A stretch of DNA of 64,000 nucleotides from positions 18,941,401 through 19,005,400 of the forward strand of contig NC_087082.1 of assembly GCF_026151205.1 (NCBI RefSeq), read 5' to 3'. The translations under genes were made by a program, and so were the position numbers. A model generated the notes under the pieces. The model was not told where the DNA came from and did no database searches. It saw only the letters and a list, made by a program, of their open reading frames with translations. This stretch comes from Bolinopsis microptera. Lineage: Eukaryota > Ctenophora > Tentaculata > Lobata > Bolinopsidae. Shown here one piece after another: positions 56,880-64,000 of the stretch. Position 1 is the stretch's first letter. Every line of letters starts with the position of its first letter.

Positions 56880-57639
56880 AATGCATCTGATGGTAACTCA
56901 TGACTAAACATGATCCATTTTACTTTTAGTTTATTAACACTATCAAACAATTTTTTCGTTTCACAGAGCTTATACAGTTCGTTGTTACTGATTAATCCAG
57001 TAAATGACAAATTTTATTCGTTCATAGTTTTGATAGACAACTTTGGCTTACAATGTCGTTGAAATGAGAAAATTGTGTCTATATTGTTTTAATCGCAATG
57101 AATAAGTATTAATAATGGCTTGTACTGATATAAAAATGTGTCATGTTGACCGACCGTTGCAATTGTATATTAAAGTCACTATTGTGACGGTACATTATAG
57201 AACTAGACAGAAACATATGGTGTGAGGCTGACATGAAATCAGGTAACGGCATGTATTGCGACATTTCAGTCCGAAACGTAATTATTATCTTATAATGTAA
57301 ACGTTAAAGCGATTTTTGATTCTAAATATTTCAGTAACAATATGTAGCGACCAACCGATCATGAATATTTGGAAAATATGTTTGACGACTCTGTTTTGTT
57401 TACACATTCAAGGTTAATTTTCAACTATACCATCTCGAAGCAGAAGTCTGTGTTTTCTATTTTAAGTCATAAATAGGATACTTATTGTTTCGTTATTATA
57501 ATGATTTTAACAGAATTAAGAGGCGTTCAGAATAATTGAATCAAACCGAGTCCTATATCATATATAGCTATATTTACAAAAGCTGTAAGTGTTTATATTT
57601 CTAATCGCTAAAACAATATTTATCGTTGTTATATTTCAG
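56880..57639. other. Non-coding, probably intron or upstream region of the SRCR gene
   Basis: AT-rich sequence with no supported exon or RNA gene; it ends in a polypyrimidine stretch and ATATTTCAG acceptor at 57,639. Confidence 0.45.
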
Positions 57640-58077
57640 GTTACATTTTATATGCAGTAAATAACGAGATATCACCTGTATCCGTCTCTTTATCATCAAC
57701 GCGGGAGACTCTTGTGGCAACTAATGGCATAGACAAGGATACTAACACACGAGCTCATACATCATCTGAGTCTGACCCCTGGTTTAAAGCTAAGCTAGGA
57801 AAGACCTACTGTGTAGAGGAGGTGCGCCATTACATGTACTCTGACAAACTCGCGTATAACAAGCACACATGCTCGAGAGATGTGTGTACTGCTAGTGGTC
57901 GGTACTACAGAAGCTATCCTACTCGGTTCCCCGTGTCAGTGTACTCTGAGGATGGAACAGTACCTGACAACGTTCCTTCTGATTGTAAGATTGGAGACAC
58001 AGTGGTTATTAGTGGGGGTGATTTAGATTATCCCTGGGTCCACTTATTCGAGATAGTTATCATCGGAAGAGATATAG
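57640..58077 (+). CDS. Galactose-binding-like (FTP / F5-8C type) domain exon
   Basis: The 438-bp exon is bounded by ATATTTCAG and GTAAGA, is phase 1-1 and encodes 146 residues without a stop: VSVSLSSTRETLVATNGID, KDTNTRAHTSSESDPWFKAK, LGKTYCVEEVRHYMYSD, then CSRDVCTASGRYY, FPVSVYSEDGTVPDNVPSD, VHLFEIVIIGRD. The order A-x-x-G-D-T, S..DPWFKAKLG..Y.V.EV and a strand ending FEIVIIG fits discoidin/fucolectin-type jelly-roll domains that bind sugars or membranes outside the cell. Extra cysteines suggest a disulphide-rich extracellular form. It is followed by SRCR exons in the same phase and direction, so it probably belongs to the same receptor or secreted protein. Confidence 0.7.
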
Positions 58078-59616
58078 GTAAGATTTTATACCAGATTAGT
58101 TATCACTTTTCTCGATTATGCTAAAATTAACACAAACCTACGCCTACAAAATAAAAGATGATTTAAACAAACTTTTCATAAATCTGTTCATAAATCACCT
58201 TGAACTGTTCCAAGTTAAAAACAATTTGTGGATATGGTTGCCGGACAGTTGCCCCCCTTCTCACCCAATCTAGATTAAGTAACCATGTAATAGGAAGATG
58301 ACGAATAAAAAGTGCTTAATTCAGATACGACAGTTCCGCCCTGTTAATCATGATATCCTATTCTGTGAAATTCAGATCATATTTATTTAGAGCCACATAG
58401 AGTTTAAAGTGTTTCCGGGGCACAAATGTCGTTTTGAAAATCTGGCATGACGAATCAGCTATCAGTATCACGTCGCTGATTGGGAACCTGTAAATGCGTG
58501 GGAACAGGATCTGAAGGGGTGCAGCTCACAGTTATCGGCCGTGAATATACAGGGTGTCCCAAACAACAACCATTTGATCGGTGTTAACAACTCAAGAACG
58601 GTTTGAGAACGAGATTTATTAATAACTGGAGCGGAAGGGAGACCCGTGGTGTCCAGGAAAAATGTTTTCTTTGGTTCATTCGAGTAGGGTGTGGCAGCCA
58701 GTGAGCCTCATCACGCTATTTTACAAATTGTCTTATATCTCACTCATTTGTTATGTCATCGGTTTGTTGTGAAGATCATATTGTGATAATTGATCTAGAA
58801 ATGGGCTAGATGTGGGGTAGAGTTCACATGAGAACTCTGTTATAGTAGCTATAAATTAAGAAGTGAACATTATTTGGTTCCAGCCGCCGATACGCCGCCG
58901 CCGCCGAGTGAAACACGGCCTCACGCCGCCGCTGCAGCATTTTCGGCGGCGCCCACGTCTGTGCGCTACAACATACAAACATCTCGTTTTGTTGTGAGTG
59001 CTTGGTGCAACCACCGACTTGGCCCCCGATAATGATATTAGTAATCCGTTATATTGTTGAACAAATTATGATGCTGATATTATGTTGAACATGATTGTTA
59101 AGTGATTGGTTTGTTATACTTATACGAAATGGAAAATGGACCATAAGGCATAAATGTTATTATGACTATGAGTTACATTACCTAGTACTACAGATTTCAC
59201 GACTACCATTTTATTTAATCTAACAACTTATGTAAACTTGTAAACAACCATTCCTTTGCAAACTAGCATTCTTGCTTTGCATCAATCGATCTGGAAGAGT
59301 TGACATCGTCCATCAACCATTCCTTCACATAGCTTTTTTTCTTCAAAGTTTTAACTGTATATCACCACACAGGCGCAGGCTACGGTGTCCAGTCATTCAA
59401 CTTTTAAAATTTAAATAATTGACAATGGCAACCCCTCCATTTTGTGCTCTGTAGCGCCCCAAGAATGATGAATAAAGAACCATTATTTGATATTTTGACC
59501 AACATGAAACGATCGTTAATCGTAATTTTACATTTTAAAGGCAATGCCTACGGTTGATGGAAATATAGCGTCCGCTAACCGGTGCAATTATTCTTGTTAA
59601 TGAATTCAACTCACAG
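58078..59616 (+). other. Intron with repeat remains
   Basis: A mariner-like end ACAGGGTGTCCCAAA occurs at 58,550. A GC-rich patch lies at 58,883-58,960 (CGCCGCCGCCGCC type). From about 58,970 starts the first 1.0-1.1-kb SRCR tandem unit (GCGCTACAACATACAAACAT), which recurs at 60,057, 61,074 and 62,160. No other exon was found. Confidence 0.5.
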
Positions 59617-59922
59617 ATTTTAGTCTGGTGGACTCTCATGGTGATACTATTGGAGCTGGCATTCTTGGGTTACTAATCAGCGATGGAGGAACAGTTTGTA
59701 ACGATTATTTCACTGAAGATTCAGCTGATGCTATTTGTCGTGAAATGGGATACATGGGTCAAATGAGTTGGACATCCGGTAATAAGTGGGGCATCCAGTC
59801 AAATTATGATATTACCCTGGACGACGTTTCATGTCGCAGCGGTGAATGGAGTTTGTGTACATTTTCACTATCGAACAATTGTGATCACAGTAAAGATGTG
59901 TTTTTACAGTGTGATGCAACTG
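59617..59922 (+). CDS. SRCR domain exon 1
   Basis: The 306-bp exon follows ACTCACAG and precedes GTGAGT, phase 1-1, 102 residues: FSLVDSHGDTIGAGILGLL, ISDGGTVCNDYFTEDSADAI, CREMGYMGQMSWTSG, DDVSCRSGEW, SKDVFLQCDATG. The GGTVC.D.F.....A.ICREMGY, L.DV.C and six-cysteine pattern match group A scavenger-receptor cysteine-rich domains, which bind ligands extracellularly. A whole domain in one symmetric exon permits copy-number change without frame loss. Confidence 0.9.
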
Positions 59923-60551
59923 GTGAGTCAACATCATAAATTAAAGGAAACCCTGTATAATTGGGTTAAACTTAAAAGTAATTTGATACCATAATACTTC
60001 ATCTTATACATGTGTTAAGTAGTTCAAGCTTTTCTTTACTTGATCATTGATCATGATGCGCTACAACATACAAACATCTCGTTTTGTTGTGAGTGCTTGG
60101 TGCAACCACCGACTTGGATCCCGATAATGATATTAGTAATCCGTTATATTGTTGAACAAATTATGATGCTGATATTATGTTGAACATGATTGTCGAGTGA
60201 TTGATTTGTTATAAAAAATGGACCATAATTGTTAATATGAGTTACACCTACTACAAATTTCACGACTACCATTTTCTTCAAAGTTTTAACTGCATATCAC
60301 CACACAGGCGCAGGCTACGGTGTCCGGTCATTTAACTTTTCAAATTTAAATAATTGACAATGACAACCCCTCCATTTTGTGCTCTGTAGCACCCCAAGAA
60401 TGATGAATAAAGAACCATTATTTGATATTTTGACCAACATGAAACGATCGTTAATTGTAATTTTACATTTTAAAGGCAATGCCTACGGTTGATGGAAATA
60501 TAGCGTCCGCTAACCGGCGCAATTATTCTTGTTAATAAATTCAACTCACAG

Positions 60552-60857
60552 ATTTTAGTCTGGTGGACTCTCATGGTGAGACTATTGGAGCTGGCATTCT
60601 TGGGTTACTAATCAGCGATGGAGGAACAGTTTGTGACGATTATTTCACTGAAGATTCAGCTGATGCTATTTGTCGTGAAATGGGATACATGGGTCAAATG
60701 AGTTGGACATCCGGTAATAAGTGGGGCATCCAGTCAAATTATGATATTACCCTGGACGACGTTTCATGCAGCAGCGGTGAATGGAGTTTGTGTACATTTT
60801 CATTATCAAACGATTGTGGTCACAGTAAAGATGTGTTTTTACAGTGTTATGAAATTG
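60552..60857 (+). CDS. SRCR domain exon 2
   Basis: It has the same length and borders as exon 1 and differs by few residues (GETIG, TVCDDYF, DDVSCSSGEW, NDCGHSKDV, QCYEIG). All six cysteines are kept. Its flanking introns are also near-identical to those of exon 1, so the unit was duplicated recently or is being homogenised. Confidence 0.9.
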
Positions 60858-61642
60858 GTGAGTCAACATCATAAATTAAAGGACACCCTGTATAAATGTG
60901 TTAAAAGTAATTTGATACCATAAAATATTGTCCAGCAAACAAGTCGAAGCACCTTCCGTTTCTAACCCTAATATAACCCTTAATTGTACCAAACTGATAA
61001 CCATGAAACGTTACTTCATTTTATAAATGTGTTAAGTAGTTCAAGCTTTTCTTTACTTGATCATTGATCATGATGCGCTACAACATACAAACATCTTGTT
61101 TTGTTGTGAGTGCTTGGTCATTGGTGCAACCACCGACTTGGCTCCCGATAATGATATTAGTAATCCGTTATATTGTTGAACAAATTATGATGCTGATATT
61201 ATGTTGAACATGATTGTCGAGTGATTGATTTGTTATACGGAATGGACGATAAATGTTATTATGAGTTATATCACCTGCCTACTACAAATTTCACGACTAC
61301 CATTTCATTTAATCTAACAACTTATGTAAACTTGTAAACAACCATTCCTTCACTTGGCTTTTTTTCTTCAAAGTTTTAACTGCATATCACCACACAGGCG
61401 CAGGCTACGGTATCCGGTCATTCAACTTTTAAAATTTGAATAATTGACAATGGCAACCCCTCCATTTTGTGCTCTGTAGCACCCCAAGAATGATGAATAA
61501 AGAACCATTATTTGATATTTTGACCAACATGAAACGATCGTTAATCGTAATTTTACATTTTAAAAGGCAATGCCTATGGTTGATGGAAATCTAGCGTCCG
61601 CTAACCAGCGCAATTATTCTTGTTAATGAATTCAACTCACAG

Positions 61643-61945
61643 ATTTTAGTCTGGTGGACTCTCATGGTGATACTATTGGAGCTGGCATTCTTGGGTTACT
61701 AATCAGCGATGGAGGAACAGTTTGTGACGATTATTTCTCTGAAGATTCAGCTGATGCTATTTGTCGTGAAATGGGATACTTTGGTCAAATGAGTTGGACA
61801 TCCGGTAATAAGTGGGGCATCCAGTCAAATTATGATATTACCCTGGACGACGTTTCATGCAGCAGCGGTGAATGGAGTTCGTGTACATTTTCACTATTGA
61901 ACAATTGTGGTCACAGTAAAGATGTGTTTTTACAGTGTGATGGAG
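61643..61945 (+). CDS. SRCR domain exon 3
   Basis: The exon is 303 bp, phase 1-1. One codon is lost just before the donor (QCDGG in place of QCDATG). Differences include YFSEDSAD, MGYFGQMSW and LLNNCGHSKD. Six cysteines are kept. Confidence 0.9.
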
Positions 61946-62804
61946 GTGAGTCAACATCATAAATTAAAGGAAAACTTGTATAATTGGGTTAAAAGTAATT
62001 TGATACCATAAAATATTGTTCAGTAAACAAGTGGAAGCACCTTCCGTTTCTAACCCTAATATAACCCTTAATTGTACTAAACTGATAACCATGAAACGTT
62101 ACTTCATCTTATACATGTGTTAAGTAGTTCAAGCTTTTCTTTAGTTGATCATTGATCATGATGCGCTACAACATACAAACATCTCGTTTTGTTTTGAGTG
62201 CTTGGTGCAACCACCGATTTGGCCCCGATAATTTTTTTTATTGAAATCTTTCAAATCAGTCAATTACATACAAGTTTACACAATGAATTAGTTAAATATA
62301 ATATTGTCCTCTAAGCATGGAAATGATATTAGTAATCCGTTATATTGTTGAACAAATTATGATGCTGATATTATGTTGAACATGATTTTCGAGTGATTGA
62401 TTTGTTAGGTATACGAAATGGACCATAAATGTTATTATAAGTTACATTACCTACCTACTACGGATTTCACGACTACCATTTTATTTAATCTAATAACTTA
62501 TGTAAACTTGTAAACAACCATTCCTTCACATGGCTTTTTTTCTTCCAAGTTTTAACTGCATATCATCACACAGGCGCAGGCTACGGTATCCGGTCATTCA
62601 ACTTTTCAAATTTCAATAATTGACAACGGCAACCCCTCCATTTTGTGCTCTGTAGCGCCCCAAGAATGATGAATAAAGAACCATTATTTGATATTTTGAC
62701 TAACATGAAACGATTTTACATTTTAAAGGCAATGCCTACGGTTGATGGAAATCTAGCGTCCGGTAACCGGTGCAATTATACTTGTTAATAAATTCAACTC
62801 ACAG

Positions 62805-63110
62805 ATTTTAGTTTGGTGGACTCTCATGGTGATACTATTGGAGCTAACATTCTTGGGTTACTAATCAGCAATGGAGGAACAGTTTGTCACAATTATTTCA
62901 CTGATTACTCAGCTGATGCTATTTGTCGTGAAATGGGATACTTTGGTGAAATGAGTTGGACATCTGGTAATAAGTGGGGCATCCAGTCAAATTATGATAT
63001 TACCCTGGACGACGTTTCATGTAGCAGCGGTGAATGGAGTTCGTGTACATTTTCATTATCGAACGATTGTGATCACAGTAAAGATGTGTTTTTACAGTGT
63101 TATGTTATTG
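62805..63110 (+). CDS. SRCR domain exon 4
   Basis: The 306-bp exon, phase 1-1, is the most divergent of the four: GANILGLLISNGGTVCHNYF, TDYSADAICREMGYFGEMSW, QCYVIG. The changes cluster in the first third of the domain while the middle is unchanged. The donor GTGAGT is kept, but 23 bases later the intron sequence departs from the other units at a G run, so the array ends or is rearranged here. Confidence 0.9.
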
Positions 63111-63132
63111 GTGAGTCAACATCATAAATTAA

Positions 63133-63161
<29 letters not shown>
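63133..63161. repeat. 29-base poly-G run
   Basis: An uninterrupted run of 29 G marks the point where SRCR intron similarity stops. Its true length is uncertain because such runs are difficult to sequence. Confidence 0.9.
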
Positions 63162-63163
<2 letters not shown>

Positions 63164-63660
63164 CACCCTAATTTTTTTGTGAAACTTGGTTTGGAGATAG
63201 CAGTTGACCAACAAACTAGGACCGGTGACCAAACTTTTGAGGGGGTCCCGGACCCCAACCGCCAAACGGTGCCCGTGGGGCAGCCACGCCCATATTTGGT
63301 CCAAATTAGGCCCAATTTAGCCAAATATCCTGAACATGCCAAAAACCAGATTTAGGTGCTTTACTTGTAGCTATTGGTCCCCTGAACTCGTATATGAAAT
63401 TTCATTAAGATTGGACAAAAAATAACCGAGTTATGAACCAAAATATGACCATATTTGGGCATAAGCACCAAATTTGATCGGTTTTGGCCCATAAATTGGT
63501 CAAATATCAATATTTTTGAATGAAACCAACTGTATATAATGGAAAATAAGCCTATATTACACATCCTCTATGATTATCAGCTCAGTATCTACCTAACTGT
63601 GGATTCTGTATTCAAATAATCGCAAAAAATGAACAAAATCGTCCATATCTCAGTTCGCGA
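63162..63660. other. Non-coding sequence right of the SRCR array
   Basis: This contains a short perfect stem GGGGTCC / GGACCCC near 63,241-63,256 and several ATTTGG..CCAAAT inverted pairs near 63,290-63,500. No exon was found. Confidence 0.4.
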
Positions 63661-63663
63661 TAT

Positions 63664-64000
63664 TTGCGAAACTGATTTTGCTCAAAACAATAGAACTCAA
63701 TAGAGTTTCAATATTTTTACATGAAATTTTCAGAATAAACGTAGAATCGCATTTCGACTTTAAGTTTTGTATTGGAATTTTGAGTTAGGCCTTTAAGTTT
63801 AAAAAAATTTGGCGGCCAAATTCTGAAAAATGCCAGGCAAATTATGGAATTTGGCCGCCAGATTTTTTTAAATTCCTAACTCAAAATTCCAATACAAAAC
63901 TTAAGGTCGAAATGCGATTCTACGTTGATTTTGAAAATTTCATGTAAAAATATTGAAACCCTATTGAGTTCTATTGTTTTGAGCGAAATCAGTTTTGCAA
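63664..64000. mobile_element. Long foldback element, cut by the window end
   Basis: The left arm (63,664 to about 63,825) and right arm (about 63,845 to 64,000) are reverse complements with few mismatches, for example CTCAAAACAATAGAACTCAA against its complement at the end. The centre is a short loop around AAAATGCCAGGCAAATTATG flanked by GGCGGCCAAATT and its complement. The arm length of at least 155 bp is a minimum, because pairing continues to the last base. A MITE-type or foldback transposon is likely. Confidence 0.85.

Larger units (their letters stand above)
58970..63132 (+). repeat. Four tandem SRCR exon-intron units of 1.0-1.15 kb
   Basis: Units start at about 58,970, 60,057, 61,074 and 62,160 at GCGCTACAACATACAAACAT and carry identical blocks up to and past the exon. 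Indels distinguish them: unit 2 lacks about 70 bases before CCATTTTCTTC, units 2 and 3 share an added ATATTGTCCAGCAAAC-type segment after the exon, and unit 4 has a 92-bp insertion at 62,231-62,322 with a T-rich start. Confidence 0.92.

Overview
The window looks like a repeat-rich, AT-rich invertebrate nuclear genome. The evidence is split genes with GT/AG introns in matching phases, a multi-exon seven-transmembrane receptor, tandem scavenger-receptor (SRCR) exons, Penelope-like and CR1/Jockey-like retroelements, several DNA-transposon-type elements and kilobase-scale mini- and microsatellites. An early-branching or other invertebrate animal fits; I cannot name the species. I see no bacterial operon, rRNA or convincing tRNA.

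Layout. (1) About 1-33,300 is a mosaic of segmental duplications. The same blocks recur: about 1,976-4,440 with 24,430-27,000; 8,300-10,090 with 19,930-21,955 (part again at 976-1,705); 10,090-13,400 with 26,650-29,900; 5,000-6,900 with 14,040-16,790 and 31,100-32,920. On the minus strand they carry exons of at least seven unrecognised protein families, mostly decayed in at least one copy. On the plus strand they carry fragments of a Penelope-like element (PLE). Single-copy items here are a two-exon unknown gene (18,931-19,939), a gag-like fragment (13,411-13,644), an intact 246-residue ORF with a low-complexity tail (30,138-30,878) and a broken pogo-type transposase start (15,640-16,000). (2) 33,945-35,396 is a TA-flanked transposon-like element with perfect 27-bp inverted ends and internal copies of its end motif. 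(3) 35,397-38,450 is non-coding and ends in a 1.1-kb GT/CTGTGT microsatellite. (4) 38,632-45,076 is a five-exon GPCR gene on the plus strand; intron 2 is a 4.2-kb 43-bp minisatellite that seems to have grown from the exon 2 splice-donor junction. (5) 45,509-51,323 is a convergent minus-strand gene, SGNH-hydrolase-like, with one in-frame stop and one exon split by a 4.26-kb PLE composite bordered by a 14-bp target-site duplication. (6) 51,432-52,700 is a 5'-truncated non-LTR retrotransposon that itself carries a 145-bp inverted-repeat element. (7) 52,945-56,873 is a 28-bp minisatellite. (8) 57,640-63,110 is part of a plus-strand secreted or surface receptor gene: one galactose-binding-like exon and four SRCR exons, all phase 1-1. 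(9) 63,133-64,000 holds a 29-base G run and a long foldback running to the window end.

The only genes I would treat as probably functional are the GPCR, the SRCR gene, and with less certainty the two-exon gene at 18.9-19.9 kb. Most other coding sequence is mobile or decayed duplicate material. Exon joins given here are read by eye from splice signals and phase; no transcript data were available.
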